The position numbers were made by a program, and so were the translations under genes. A DNA stretch of 64,000 nt from Roseiarcus sp963832305 (GTDB lineage Bacteria; Pseudomonadota; Alphaproteobacteria; Rhizobiales; Beijerinckiaceae), in assembly GCA_963832305.1 (NCBI GenBank), contig CAWHTU010000018.1, positions 1 through 64,000 of the forward strand, read 5' to 3'. Of the stretch, positions 35,105-43,596 are shown piece after piece (the stretch's first letter is position 1; the number at the start of each line of letters is the position of its first letter). The notes under the pieces are model-generated. The model saw nothing but the letters and a program-made list of their open reading frames with translations. It was not told the origin of the DNA and ran no database searches.

Positions 35105-36697
35105 ATGAAGAAGCTCGGAATTGCTCTGGCGATGACAGTCGCCGCCGTCGGCGCGGCTCACGCGGCCGATCTGCCGACCAAGAAGGAAGTCGCGCCGCCT
35201 CCGAAGGTGAATTGCTACTCGACATTCTGGACCTGGCTCGATTCCACGGCGGCGGATTGCCCGCTGACCTGGGGGCCGCTCACGGCCTATGCGACCATCG
35301 ACATGGGCGGCGGCTGGCAGTCAAATGGCGCGCGCTACAGCCCGACGCAGCCCAACGGCGTCGGCAGTTTCGTCAACAAGCAGAGCTACGGTTCCAAATG
35401 GCTCCTGACGCCGAACGGCTTTAGCCAGTCGGTCATCGGTCTGAAACTGAGCCAGCCGATCGGATGGGGCTGGTCGATCGTCGGCACAGCGGAAACCGGG
35501 TTCGATCCTTATTCGTTGCAACTGGCCAACGGCCAGCGCTCGCAGGCGCAGAACAATGGCAAGGCGCAGCTCCTGCAGGGGTTCAACGGCGATTCGGGTC
35601 GCAGCGGCCAATGGGACAATTCGCAGGGCTTCGTCGGGTTCAGCAACAAGACCTACGGCACCATCGTCGGTGGCCGCGTCAATACGCTGGGGCTCGATGG
35701 CCTCGTCGCCTACGATGTGATGAGCAGCGCCTACGCCTTCTCGCCATTCGGCTATTCCGGCTCCTACGCCGGCTTCGGCGACACCGAGATGACCCGGTCG
35801 AACACCGCGATCAAATATCACGGCGACTTCATGAACTTCCACGCCAACGGTCTTGTGCAGATCGGAACCTACAATCAGGGCAATCCCTCGACCTCGATGT
35901 ACCAGGGGGGCGTCGGCGCCGAGTTCGCCAATCTCTTTGCCGGCAATGGTTTTGCCGGCACACTTTCGGTCGACGCGATCGGCGCCTACGCCCAAAACGC
36001 GGTGAACCTCAGCACCTTCAGCGGCACTTGCACCGTCCTCAAATCCGGTCCTCTCAAAGGCGAGACGACTTGTACCTCCGGCATCCCGAAGTTCTACAAT
36101 CAGAGCGACTTGAAGGCGACGCTCTCCGATAACACCGGCGTCTTCCTGCTCGGCAAGTATAAGTTCGCGCAATTCCCGCTGACGATCTCCGGCGGCTGGG
36201 AATACATCAAGCAGGCGAACCCCAGCGACACGTTCCCCAACGGCTTCCAGACGATCGGCGGCTATAACGTTCCTGGCACAATCACCGGCAACAAAGCGTT
36301 TCCGACTGCATGGATAAGCTACACGACTTATAACAAGGACAGGATCGCCAACGTCTTCTTCATCGGCGGAAAATACGCCGTGACTCCCCAGATTGATGTC
36401 GCCGCCGCCTATTATTATCTCGAGCAGAATAACTTCAATTCCTCGTCTACGCCTTGCACCTACGCCAACTCCACCTTCGTGCAACCCAATGGGCATACCT
36501 TCGAGGTTTCTCGCATCAACAATAGCGCCTGCGCCGGCTCGCAGGACGCCATCTCCTTCCTGATCGATTATCGGCCGGTCAAGCGCATGGACCTCTACGC
36601 CGGCGTGATGATCTCGAACATCTATGGCGGCCTTGCGAACGGCTACGCGGCGACCCAGAACATCGCCCCGACCGCCGGTCTGCGCGTCAAGTTCTGA
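35105..36697 (+). CDS. Outer-membrane porin, paralogue of the porin at 27648
   Basis: 530 residues. Signal peptide MKKLGIALAMTVAAVGAAHA, then ADLPTKKEVAPPPKVNCYST. Same architecture as the first porin: KLSQPIGWGWSIVGTAETGF, FVGFSNKTYGTIVGGRVNTL, two Cys-bounded loops (TCTVLKSGPLKGETTC and TPCTYANSTF...NNSAC), and the end FLIDYRPVKRMDLYAGVMIS with the terminal VKF. Outer-membrane channel. The regulatory block upstream and the dead third copy show a local porin family. Confidence 0.92.
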   Translation: MKKLGIALAMTVAAVGAAHAADLPTKKEVAPPPKVNCYSTFWTWLDSTAADCPLTWGPLTAYATIDMGGGWQSNGARYSPTQPNGVGSFVNKQSYGSKWLLTPNGFSQSVIGLKLSQPIGWGWSIVGTAETGFDPYSLQLANGQRSQAQNNGKAQLLQGFNGDSGRSGQWDNSQGFVGFSNKTYGTIVGGRVNTLGLDGLVAYDVMSSAYAFSPFGYSGSYAGFGDTEMTRSNTAIKYHGDFMNFHANGLVQIGTYNQGNPSTSMYQGGVGAEFANLFAGNGFAGTLSVDAIGAYAQNAVNLSTFSGTCTVLKSGPLKGETTCTSGIPKFYNQSDLKATLSDNTGVFLLGKYKFAQFPLTISGGWEYIKQANPSDTFPNGFQTIGGYNVPGTITGNKAFPTAWISYTTYNKDRIANVFFIGGKYAVTPQIDVAAAYYYLEQNNFNSSSTPCTYANSTFVQPNGHTFEVSRINNSACAGSQDAISFLIDYRPVKRMDLYAGVMISNIYGGLANGYAATQNIAPTAGLRVKF

Positions 36698-36891
36698 GTC
36701 ACTCCCAGCTCAGAACCGCTCGCGGGCGCTGAACGCGTCCGCCGCCCCCTTCTGATTTTCGCAAATGGTTGTCGAATTTTGATAGGCGTCAGCTGCTGGT
36801 GGGGCAGCGCACTCGCGCCCTGTCCCGCCGGCCCAGGCGACGCTCGCGCCGGCGCGGCGGTTTTTGTACGCAATCGCGCAGCAAGACCCCG

Positions 36892-37386
36892 CTACGACTC
36901 GAATCCAACCTTTTCGTTCTTGCCGAGATTCATCCGCTCGCCTGACACGCTGGCTGCGACCAGTTTGACTGCGGTTAAGATCGCGCCAGCCCCTTCCCAA
37001 AACTCCGCGCTTTCGGGCGTCACGCGAAGAATTCTAATCCGCGGATCGCTCTCGTCGGGCCAGAACGCTTTGTCAAAGATGGACCAGACTTGCTTGATCC
37101 TATCCCGGTTGTCGATGATCTCCCCATGCCCCGTAATCGAGAGATATTTCTTTTTCCTGTGATCGGCCCATGCGAGACAAATCATGTCGTCGCTCCGGAT
37201 TTCATCGGCTTTGGGCGAGTTGACGTCGGTCAAGAAATAAATCGCGCCTTCCTCGCGCGACGGGCGCGCCGCCATCGGGCGGCTGCGCATGTTTCCCTGC
37301 TCACCCTCATGGGTGACCACCATCGCAATCGGAATCTCTTTGACGAGAGTCCAGACGCGATCGATATCTGCTGCCGCATCGGACAT
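36892..37386 (-). CDS. General stress protein of the pyridoxamine 5'-phosphate oxidase-like fold
   Basis: 164 residues of the flavin-binding split-barrel family (GsP26-like). DIDRVWTLVKEIPIAMVVTH is the usual start, followed by RSRPMAARPSREEGAIYFLT and WADHRKKKYLSITGHGEI. The ATG at 37386 has AGGGAG upstream. Such proteins are often under EcfG control in Alphaproteobacteria; here I found no good GGAAC-GTT pair right upstream, but the gene opens the stress island. Confidence 0.8.
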   Translation of the reverse strand: MSDAAADIDRVWTLVKEIPIAMVVTHEGEQGNMRSRPMAARPSREEGAIYFLTDVNSPKADEIRSDDMICLAWADHRKKKYLSITGHGEIIDNRDRIKQVWSIFDKAFWPDESDPRIRILRVTPESAEFWEGAGAILTAVKLVAASVSGERMNLGKNEKVGFES

Positions 37387-37475
37387 TGCTACTCCCTGGT
37401 CGGCTGACGAAGCTTTCATTCACGCCGACAGAACAGGGCGCAGCGCCTGCGCCCCGCCCCGTCGTGTTCCTGCCG

Positions 37476-38006
37476 TCAACTCCTGCTGGCCGTCCACTGG
37501 CCGCTGTACTTGAATTCCGGCGCCGCTTTGAGCTGGTCCTTCGTCGCGTTCATCGTCGCGCGCCAAGTCTTGTTGTTGGCGTCGTACTGGACCATCACTG
37601 CGTTCGGATCGACCGCAACATAATGCGTGCCCATGCCGAGGAAGCCGCCGACGGACAGGATATAGCCCGTCATCTGTTTCGACGCGTCGAAGGCGATGTC
37701 CTGGATCTTGCCGATGTTGTTATTTTGACCGTTGTAGACGTCGAGCCCCACGACATTCGAACTCAGCATGTCCGTGTTCTGCACGTTGATGAAGCTCGGG
37801 CCGTTTTTCGGCACGTCCTGACTTACGGCCTTGGGCGCAGGAGCCGGATTTGCTCTCATCGCCGCCCCGTTTTGGGTCGCCGAGGAATTCATCTTGTCGG
37901 TAGCGGCGGCTCCGTTGTCGGGATTGTTCGGCGATGCGTTTTGCGCCATCGCGCTCGCGCCCGCAAGGGCGCTTACCGTTACTGCTGCGAATAGAATCTT
38001 GCGCAT
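37476..38006 (-). CDS. Secreted PRC-barrel domain protein
   Basis: 176 residues. The signal peptide MRKILFAAVTVSALAGASAMA is followed by a low-complexity Asn/Ala-rich linker and a PRC-barrel domain from SSNVVGLDVYNGQNNNIGKI to the C-terminus. Function in the periplasm is unknown; PRC-barrel proteins are often stress-induced in Rhizobiales. A candidate EcfG promoter (38039-38064) lies about 30 bases before the start. Confidence 0.85.
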   Translation of the reverse strand: MRKILFAAVTVSALAGASAMAQNASPNNPDNGAAATDKMNSSATQNGAAMRANPAPAPKAVSQDVPKNGPSFINVQNTDMLSSNVVGLDVYNGQNNNIGKIQDIAFDASKQMTGYILSVGGFLGMGTHYVAVDPNAVMVQYDANNKTWRATMNATKDQLKAAPEFKYSGQWTASRS

Positions 38007-38038
38007 GACTTATCTCCTTGGAGCTTGTCCTCGTTGGA

Positions 38039-38064
38039 AACGCAAATGCGCTTGCAAAGGTTCC
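38039..38064 (-). promoter_or_regulatory. Candidate EcfG (general stress) promoter for the PRC-barrel gene
   Basis: On the minus strand, GGAAC at 38064-38060, an 18-base spacer, then GTT at 38041-38039, the EcfG -35/-10 pattern. The start codon is at 38006. Confidence 0.75.
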
Positions 38065-38143
38065 GATCTCCATTTGAAGATGAAAGCCCCGGACCCGGAA
38101 GACGGGGCTCGGCGTAACTGCGACCCCCGTTCCGCCGCGGTTC

Positions 38144-38962
38144 TCAGGCGCAAACGGCTTCGAGTTCTTCCGTAACCACGACAAAACGCGTGAGCGAATG
38201 TGGACCGAACGTCGTGATCATTGGAACATCTGCCGCGTCGCGTCCGCGCGAGATCAAAATCCGGCCGATCCGCGGCCGGTTGTGGCGCGGGTCGAAGGTA
38301 AACCAACGATCGCCGAGGAAAGCTTCGAACCAGGCGTTGAAATCCATCGGCGCCGGATCGGGCGTCACGCCAATATCGCCCAGATAGCCGTTGCAGTAGC
38401 GCGCGGGAATGTTGAGGCTGCGGCACAAGGCGACGGCGAGATGCGCGAAGTCGCGGCACACCCCCACGCCGTCCGCCAGGGCCTCGCTTGCGGTCCGGGT
38501 CGGACGCGCCTCGGGATAGCTGAATCTGAGGCGCTCATGAACGAAATCGCAAATCGCCTGCACTCGCGCCCAGCCGCCGCTTATCGAGGCGAAATTCGCC
38601 CAAGCGAAATCGGACAGAAGATCAGACTCGCAATATCGGCTCGGCAAAAGAAATGGCAGCGTTTCGGGCGGCAGATCCGCCGCCGGCGCCGCATCGGCGG
38701 TCACGTCGACCTCATCCTCCTGTCCGGCGCATTGAAAGACCCCCTTCAGCCGCAACGACGCTGATCCGGCGGGCGCAGACAAGCGCCTCACGATGTTCCC
38801 GTAGGCGTCGACGAAGCGGTCGCCCGCCATGGCAGGCGACATCTTGAGCTCTCTCTCTTCGGTGACGCAGTGGCGAAAATCTGAATGGACATCCATCATG
38901 GCGAGAATTGTAGCCGGTTGCGCAAGTTCGAGCGCGATGTCGAACCCGTAGCGAATGTCCAT
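38144..38962 (-). CDS. Transglutaminase-like cysteine protease family protein
   Basis: 272 residues. The N-terminal beta domain (DIRYGFDIALELAQPATILA) and the transglutaminase core follow. The catalytic Cys is in GVGVCRDFAHLAVALCR, the His in DFNAWFEAFLG and the Asp in FTFDPRHN. No signal peptide, so it may be cytoplasmic. The start at 38962 is favoured because the EcfG promoter at 38999-39023 would lie inside the gene if the ATG at 39058 were used. Confidence 0.85.
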   Translation of the reverse strand: MDIRYGFDIALELAQPATILAMMDVHSDFRHCVTEERELKMSPAMAGDRFVDAYGNIVRRLSAPAGSASLRLKGVFQCAGQEDEVDVTADAAPAADLPPETLPFLLPSRYCESDLLSDFAWANFASISGGWARVQAICDFVHERLRFSYPEARPTRTASEALADGVGVCRDFAHLAVALCRSLNIPARYCNGYLGDIGVTPDPAPMDFNAWFEAFLGDRWFTFDPRHNRPRIGRILISRGRDAADVPMITTFGPHSLTRFVVVTEELEAVCA

Positions 38963-38998
38963 GCGGAAGATCCTGAAAGAGGAGCTGGCCGTAGCGTA

Positions 38999-39023
38999 AA
39001 CCACCCATTCCGGCATTTGTTCC
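38999..39023 (-). promoter_or_regulatory. Candidate EcfG promoter for the transglutaminase-like gene
   Basis: Minus strand GGAAC (39023-39019), 17-base spacer, GTT (39001-38999). The start codon is 37 bases downstream of the -10. Confidence 0.75.
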
Positions 39024-39054
39024 TTGCGCTCGCTGCACGAGTGTGGACGAAGCT

Positions 39055-39585
39055 TCATGGCGCAGCCTTCGGGCGCGTGGCCGCGAGGACTGATACAGCG
39101 TCGGCGGGCTGCGCCATCTGATCCGCTTGGCGATCCACGCGATCCTGGACTTGCGGGCTGTCGCGGCGAAGTTCTTCCAAAAGCTGGATGACCTTGGCGA
39201 TCTTGTGTTCGCTCAGGATTGCGAGCTCCAGCGTTAAGGTATCCCGATGTGCATTGAGTTCATCCTCGTGTTTTTGGGCGACGAGCACGAGCATGACGAC
39301 AAACATTGAAAACAGACTCGCCGCCCCCTGTAGCCATGGAAAGACGGGCGCGTCGATCGCCCTGAGGCCGAGCATGACTGCGATCAGATTGGCGACGATC
39401 CATCCGGCGACCCCAACTCCGAGGACGGCGATAAAGAGAGGCCGCGCCATGAACGCGGTGATCCTATTCACCGCGTGCTGGGACGCGCTGGCCCTGCCGT
39501 GGTGATCGGAATGCAGTTGCGTGACCGAACGCACCGCCTCATCGACGTGCTCTGGAACAGTTGATCCGGAGGGACGGTCCGTCAT
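39055..39585 (-). CDS. DUF1003 family membrane protein
   Basis: 176 residues. Two membrane helices (FIAVLGVGVAGWIVANLIAV and LQGAASLFSMFVVMLVLVAQ) with the family motif QKHEDELNAHRDTLTLEL right after the second. A soluble helical tail follows, ending in a Gln/Asp-rich stretch. Function unknown. No EcfG promoter was seen directly upstream. Confidence 0.8.
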   Translation of the reverse strand: MTDRPSGSTVPEHVDEAVRSVTQLHSDHHGRASASQHAVNRITAFMARPLFIAVLGVGVAGWIVANLIAVMLGLRAIDAPVFPWLQGAASLFSMFVVMLVLVAQKHEDELNAHRDTLTLELAILSEHKIAKVIQLLEELRRDSPQVQDRVDRQADQMAQPADAVSVLAATRPKAAP

Positions 39586-39648
39586 CCGGCGCTCGTCAAC
39601 AAGGTCGCGCGCCCGGCGAGGCCGCTTCGCGGTCCCGCCGTTTGAGCG

Positions 39649-39843
39649 TTACTTCTGCGATTGGCTCTTGCCGTGCGCCATCTCCGAATGTTCATGCGCC
39701 GTTTTTGAATGCGCCTGGGCCCTGGCGGATTCCTCACGGCCCTTCGCGTGCTCGCCCTTGCCATGATGTTCGGCCGCCATTTTGTGGCTCTTCGCGGCGC
39801 TCTCGTGGTGCTCGGCTGCTTTGTTGTGGGCGTCTTTGGGCAT
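39649..39843 (-). CDS. Small hydrophilic Ala/His/Lys-rich stress protein
   Basis: 64 residues, low complexity with repeated AAEHHE, AAKSHKMA, AAEHHGKG units that would form one long charged helix. Resembles small intrinsically disordered proteins found in desiccation or general stress regulons. An EcfG-type promoter is at 39875-39900, 32 bases before the start. Confidence 0.7.
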   Translation of the reverse strand: MPKDAHNKAAEHHESAAKSHKMAAEHHGKGEHAKGREESARAQAHSKTAHEHSEMAHGKSQSQK

Positions 39844-39874
39844 GCCGTCCTCCTTTTGCTTGGTCGCGTTCGTG

Positions 39875-39900
39875 AACGCTTCAACTTGGGCGATCGTTCC
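39875..39900 (-). promoter_or_regulatory. Candidate EcfG promoter for the 64-residue protein
   Basis: Minus strand GGAAC (39900-39896), 18-base spacer, GTT (39877-39875). Nearly back to back with the plus-strand promoter at 39947. Confidence 0.75.
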
Positions 39901-39946
39901 CGATGCCCCGGTTTCCGGGGTCGGCTCGATGGTCGGCGGCCTCGTT

Positions 39947-39971
39947 GGAACTTGCTGACACCTTCGGCGTT
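39947..39971 (+). promoter_or_regulatory. Candidate EcfG promoter for the DUF1328 gene
   Basis: GGAAC at 39947-39951, 17-base spacer, GTT at 39969-39971, 39 bases before the DUF1328 start. Confidence 0.78.
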
Positions 39972-40009
39972 TACCTCGACACTCATCAGCGCCACGTCAG
40001 GAGGACATT

Positions 40010-40180
40010 ATGTTTGGCTGGGCGATCGCCTTTCTTGTCATTGCTCTGATCGCGGGCTTGCTCGGCTTTGGCGTCATTGCTGGGACCGCCTTTGCCGCCG
40101 CAAAGGTCGTATTCGTCATCGCGCTGATCGCATTCCTCATTTCCGGCGTGCTTGGGTTTTCTGGGCGCGGGATACCTTGA
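40010..40180 (+). CDS. DUF1328 small membrane protein
   Basis: 56 residues, starting MFGWAIAFLVIALIAGLLGF, with two hydrophobic segments (to about 20 and 33-50) and a GVIAGTAFAAAK loop. The family is widely induced by general stress. AGGAGG at 39999-40004 is a strong ribosome binding site. Upstream is a clear EcfG promoter. Confidence 0.9.
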   Translation: MFGWAIAFLVIALIAGLLGFGVIAGTAFAAAKVVFVIALIAFLISGVLGFSGRGIP

Positions 40181-40256
40181 AACTGGATTTCGCCGGCGGC
40201 CGGCGCATCGACAGCGGCCGTCCAAATTCCGCCTCAACAAAGACTTTGATGATGAC

Positions 40257-40281
40257 GGAACCAAACGGCGCGCGGCGCGTT
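40257..40281 (+). promoter_or_regulatory. Candidate EcfG promoter, autoregulating nepR-ecfG
   Basis: GGAAC at 40257-40261, 17-base spacer, GTT at 40279-40281, 20 bases before the nepR start. This makes a positive feedback loop for the sigma factor. Confidence 0.8.
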
Positions 40282-40301
40282 TGGGCCGCAGGGTGCTGAT
40301 A

Positions 40302-40517
40302 ATGACGGTGAGCCGGACGAACAAAGCCACCAACGCGGCGATGAGGGTGGGGTCGCCTGATCCGAAGGCCGCAGAGGCAATAGGACGGGCGCTGAAGGCC
40401 CACTACGCAGACCTTGTGCAGGCGCCGCTGCCCAAGAAATTTACGGAATTGCTGGCTCGCTTCGAGGTTGCCGATCCGGCGACGGAGCCGAAGGGGGGCG
40501 GCGATGCCATCGAGTAG
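40302..40517 (+). CDS. nepR: NepR, anti-sigma factor of EcfG
   Basis: 71 residues. The two-helix NepR signature is AIGRALKAHYADLVQAPLPK followed by KFTELLARFE. It binds and inactivates the sigma factor until PhyR-P displaces it. Overlaps the ecfG start by 14 bases, so synthesis of both is coupled. A later ATG at 40341 is possible, but the full length fits. First gene of an operon with its own EcfG promoter. Confidence 0.88.
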   Translation: MTVSRTNKATNAAMRVGSPDPKAAEAIGRALKAHYADLVQAPLPKKFTELLARFEVADPATEPKGGGDAIE

Positions 40518-41034
40518 TTTCAAAGACGAATTGCTCGCAGAAATGAAGAATTTGCGCGCGTTCGCAATTTCTCTCTCGGGCTCGATCTCTGTCGCCGACG
40601 ATTTGGTTCAGGAGGCGCTACTGCGCGCCTGGAGCAAATCGGACCGCTTTCAGCCCGGAACCAGCCTGAGGGCGTGGCTATTCACCATCCTGCGCAATAT
40701 CTACTATTCCAATTACCGGAAACGCGCCCGCGAGGTCCAAGACAGCGATGGTGTTTACGCGCGGCGTCTGACGGTTCCGGGCGACCAGGAGAGCCATCTC
40801 GATCTGGAGGATTTCCGCAAAGCTATGGCGAAGCTTCCGGCGGAGCAGCGGGAAGTGCTGACGCTCATTGGCGCAAGCGGGCTTTCCTATGAGGAAGCAG
40901 CGGCGATCTGCGAAGTCGAGATCGGCACCATCAAGAGCCGCCTGAGTCGCGCCCGATCGAAGCTCGTCGAGATTCTAGGGTTGGACGAAACGGCCGACCC
41001 TCCGGTCGAGCGCCGCGTCCGGCGCGCCGGATAG
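40504..41034 (+). CDS. ecfG: General stress response sigma factor EcfG
   Basis: 176 residues, ECF15-type sigma factor. Region 2 carries SVADDLVQEALLRAW and the -10 recognition helix with LRAWLFTILRNIYYSNYRKR; region 4 carries LPAEQREVLTLIGASGLSYE and GTIKSRLSRARSKL. It recruits RNA polymerase to GGAAC-N-GTT promoters, of which eight candidates surround it. Kept inactive by NepR. The start overlaps nepR. Confidence 0.93.
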   Translation: MPSSSFKDELLAEMKNLRAFAISLSGSISVADDLVQEALLRAWSKSDRFQPGTSLRAWLFTILRNIYYSNYRKRAREVQDSDGVYARRLTVPGDQESHLDLEDFRKAMAKLPAEQREVLTLIGASGLSYEEAAAICEVEIGTIKSRLSRARSKLVEILGLDETADPPVERRVRRAG

Positions 41035-41063
41035 CACCGCAATCGCGCGTGCGGCGTCGGGCT

Positions 41064-41438
41064 TCAACGCGACAGGGCTGTCCTTACGGCGGAGACCAGC
41101 ACGCGTGGCGATGCGGGCTTTTGCACGATCGAGCGGTCCCCCCATTCCGCCAGGCTCGGCTCGTGCCGCGATTTCCCGGTGTAGAGAATAAAGGGAACCC
41201 CCCGGTTGGCGAGCCGGCGCGCCACCGGCGACACCGTTTCAGATCCAAGACCGAAGTCGAGAACCGCGACCGCGAAATCGGCGGCGTCGGCGCGCAGCAT
41301 CGCCTCGTCCACGGTCTGGCAGAGGCCGACGACCACGGCGCCCGCCTCCACCAGCATCGCCTCGAGATCCATGGCCAGCAGCGCATCGTCTTCAACGACG
41401 AGCACTCTGACGCCACCCAATGGCTTGTGAACTTTCAC
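41064..41438 (-). CDS. Single-domain response regulator
   Basis: 124 residues, receiver domain only. VRVLVVEDDALLAMDLEAML at the start, the phosphoacceptor Asp in VAVLDFGLG, and Lys in SIVQKPAS. With no output domain, it may act as a phosphate sink or helper for the PhyR-type kinases, as SdrG does in Sphingomonas. The GTG at 41438 is preferred, with GAGAGGGGG upstream. An EcfG promoter lies about 50 bases upstream. Confidence 0.82.
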   Translation of the reverse strand: MKVHKPLGGVRVLVVEDDALLAMDLEAMLVEAGAVVVGLCQTVDEAMLRADAADFAVAVLDFGLGSETVSPVARRLANRGVPFILYTGKSRHEPSLAEWGDRSIVQKPASPRVLVSAVRTALSR

Positions 41439-41486
41439 GGCCGAACCCCCTCTCTCGACGGAGATTGCGTCCGCCCATGCCCCGCC

Positions 41487-41511
41487 AACCCCGGCCAAGC
41501 TCTCTTGTTCC
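41487..41511 (-). promoter_or_regulatory. Candidate EcfG promoter for the single-domain regulator
   Basis: Minus strand GGAAC (41511-41507), 17-base spacer, GTT (41489-41487). Divergent from the plus-strand promoter at 41549 only 38 bases away. Confidence 0.75.
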
Positions 41512-41548
41512 ACAGAGGCCCAGACCACGCCGAGCGCTGGCGTGAATT

Positions 41549-41573
41549 GGAACGTCGCCCAAGCTGCGGAGTT
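41549..41573 (+). promoter_or_regulatory. Candidate EcfG promoter for a small membrane protein and following genes
   Basis: GGAAC (41549-41553), 17-base spacer, GTT (41571-41573). The next start codons are 41607 or 41622 (small membrane protein), then 41794. Confidence 0.72.
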
Positions 41574-41621
41574 TTGTTCGGAGAACAATGAAACCGCCGA
41601 CTCCCGATGGAGTTCGCCACC

Positions 41622-41729
41622 ATGGCCCAGGTCGACTTGCTGCAATTCGAGGTCATCCGGACGATCGCGGCGTCGCTCATCAGCGTCGCGATATTTTTGC
41701 TTTGGCTCGTGGCCATCAGCCGGCCGTGA
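41622..41729 (+). CDS. Putative 35-residue single-pass membrane protein
   Basis: MAQVDLLQFEVIRTIAASLI with a hydrophobic end (SVAIFLLWLVAIS, then RP). One membrane helix from about residue 13 to 33. It lies 49 bases after an EcfG promoter, which is the main reason to believe in it. GGAG at 41608-41611 could serve as ribosome binding site. An in-frame ATG at 41607 adds five residues. No family known. Confidence 0.5.
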   Translation: MAQVDLLQFEVIRTIAASLISVAIFLLWLVAISRP

Positions 41730-41793
41730 GGAACTTTCGACCGAAGTCGCCGTTTTGATTGTGGGCGATTATTGCGCCTGCAGGAGAAACCCA

Positions 41794-42132
41794 ATGCCAC
41801 GCGGCGACAAGTCGAAATATACCGACAAGCAAGAACGGAAGGCCGAGCACATCGAGGAGAGCTACGAAAGCCGCGGCGTTCCGGAGAAGGAAGCCGAGCG
41901 CCGCGCCTGGGCGACCGTCAACAAGGATGACGGAGGCGGAAAGCGAGCAGGCGGATCGGGCCGGGGCAAGTCCACGGGTCATCCCGCTGCGCATAAGGGC
42001 GGGCGGATTGGGGGCGCCTCGTCGGCCGCCCGACCCACGGCCAGCCGATCGGCGTCGGCCAAAAAGGCGGCCGCCACGCGCAAGCGCAACAGCTCGCACG
42101 CGGCCAGCCGATCCGGGGCCGGCCATGACTGA
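41794..42132 (+). CDS. Small basic protein, plasmid-stabilization-like/stress family
   Basis: 112 residues. N-terminal MPRGDKSKYTDKQERKAEHI and ESRGVPEKEAERRAWATVNK define a conserved family common in Rhizobiales, annotated as plasmid stabilization-like without proof. The C-terminus is a disordered Gly/Ser/Lys/Arg-rich tail, probably nucleic-acid binding. CAGGAG precedes the start. The stop overlaps the next gene by 8 bases. Likely EcfG-driven from 41549. Confidence 0.75.
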   Translation: MPRGDKSKYTDKQERKAEHIEESYESRGVPEKEAERRAWATVNKDDGGGKRAGGSGRGKSTGHPAAHKGGRIGGASSAARPTASRSASAKKAAATRKRNSSHAASRSGAGHD

Positions 42133-42385
42133 GCGCGACGATCGGATCCGCGAGATCGCCTATTTCCTGTGGGTTCAGGAGGGGCGCCCGGAAGACCAGG
42201 CGGAGCGGCACTGGCAAGCCGCTGAAATTCTCTTCGACTCCGAGCCCGTCGAACGCAAGCGCACCGAAGGCGAGCCGCCGGGCGATCCGGCGGCCGTCTC
42301 TCAGGAAGAACCTGTGGCGCCCCCTTCCCGCGCGACGTCGCCGGCTCCTCGACATCGCAACGTCGCTTATGGAAAAGGTGAATGA
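42125..42385 (+). CDS. DUF2934 family protein
   Basis: 86 residues. The DUF2934 core is RIREIAYFLWVQEGRPEDQA with ERHWQAAEIL. The rest is Pro/Ala-rich and disordered. Overlaps the upstream gene by 8 bases, so the two are co-translated. Small cytoplasmic protein of unknown function, often in stress islands. Confidence 0.8.
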   Translation: MTERDDRIREIAYFLWVQEGRPEDQAERHWQAAEILFDSEPVERKRTEGEPPGDPAAVSQEEPVAPPSRATSPAPRHRNVAYGKGE

Positions 42386-42495
42386 CCCTTGTTCCCGAAT
42401 CCGCCGCGGCGTGGGTCGACAAGGCGCCGCCGAGCGTATAGCCAACCAATGCCGGATCGCGGGCTCGCCAATGGCCGGCGTTTCCGGCGCCGGCG

Positions 42496-43596
42496 ATGAC
42501 TTTGGCCTCCTACGGCGTCCCTCAGGGGCATGATTTGAAGCGCGGGACTCATCCGCCCAACCACGCGCGGGCGCGAAAGCCGCCTGGACGCCGCCCTGCG
42601 CGCGATGAGATCCGCGCAGCCCAACATTACCAGGCCATTGTCGAATTGTCAGACGACGCCATTCTTTCGAAGGACCTCGACGGTATAATCCTCAGCTGGA
42701 ACAACGGAGCGGAGCGGCTTTTTGGCTTTACCCCCGAGGAGGCTATCGGCGAGCCGGTGACGATCGTCATTCCGCTCGATCGACGCGATGAAGAGCCGGC
42801 AATTCTGGACAAGATCCAGCGAGGAGAGCGAATTCACCACTTCGAGACGGTCCGGCAGCGGAAGGACGGTAGCCTTCTCGACATCTCGCTGACGATATCT
42901 CCTATCCGGGATTCACGCGGCAAGATCATCGGGGCGTCAAAAATCGCGCGCGACATCACAGAACTCAAGAAGGCTCGCGAACGGCAGCACTTGCTGTTGA
43001 GAGAAATGAGCCATCGGGTCAAAAACCTCTTCGCCCTTTGCGGCAGCATCGTGGGCCTGAGCGCGCGTTCGGCAACTTCGGTGGATAAGCTTGCGGCATC
43101 GGCCCGCGAGCGGCTCTCCGCGCTGGCGCGCGCCCACTCTCTGACCTTCCTTCACGACGCCGACAGCGCCGCGACCGCGACGCCTTACCCGACGACGCTG
43201 CGGTCGCTCGTCCGCATCATCGTGGCTCCCTTCGACGAACCTGATGAGACACGAATTGTGCTCTCCGGCATTGACGCTGGCGTGTCCGCCTCTGCGGCCA
43301 CCAGCCTTGCCCTCCTCTTGCACGAATTCGCGACCAACGCGGCCAAATATGGCGCCCTCTCATCAGCCACCGGAACAGTGAAAGTCGTCCTTGCCGAGGA
43401 ACGCGACGCGATCATCGTCCACTGGATCGAACGTGGCGGACCTCGGGTCTCGCCGCCGACGGGGGCTGAGGGATTTGGCGGCGTCCTGTCCCGCATCGCC
43501 GTCGCCAACCAGCTGGGTGGCGAGATCGCGCGCGATTGGAAGCCGGAAGGACTCGCGATCCGCCTGTCCGTCCCTCGATTGCGCCTCGAGACCTAG
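42496..43596 (+). CDS. PAS-HWE sensor histidine kinase (PhyR-activating type)
   Basis: 366 residues, no membrane helix, so cytoplasmic. A PAS domain covers about 40-160 (AIVELSDDAILSKDLDGIIL and the FGFTPEEAIGEP motif). The HWE/HisKA_2 dimerization helix follows with phospho-His173 in REMSHRVKNLFAL. The ATPase domain has LHEFATNAAKYGAL and WIERGGPRV. Kinases of this type in Alphaproteobacteria phosphorylate PhyR. One of three such kinases in 5 kb. Confidence 0.85.
   Translation: MTLASYGVPQGHDLKRGTHPPNHARARKPPGRRPARDEIRAAQHYQAIVELSDDAILSKDLDGIILSWNNGAERLFGFTPEEAIGEPVTIVIPLDRRDEEPAILDKIQRGERIHHFETVRQRKDGSLLDISLTISPIRDSRGKIIGASKIARDITELKKARERQHLLLREMSHRVKNLFALCGSIVGLSARSATSVDKLAASARERLSALARAHSLTFLHDADSAATATPYPTTLRSLVRIIVAPFDEPDETRIVLSGIDAGVSASAATSLALLLHEFATNAAKYGALSSATGTVKVVLAEERDAIIVHWIERGGPRVSPPTGAEGFGGVLSRIAVANQLGGEIARDWKPEGLAIRLSVPRLRLET

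Noticed and set aside
37387..37480. EcfG promoter before the PNPOx-like gene
   Set aside because: GTTCC and AAC occur on the right strand, but the spacing is about 30 bases.
38963..39058. Longer start (ATG at 39058) for the transglutaminase-like gene
   Set aside because: It would place the candidate promoter at 38999-39023 inside the gene, and the added residues do not match the family.
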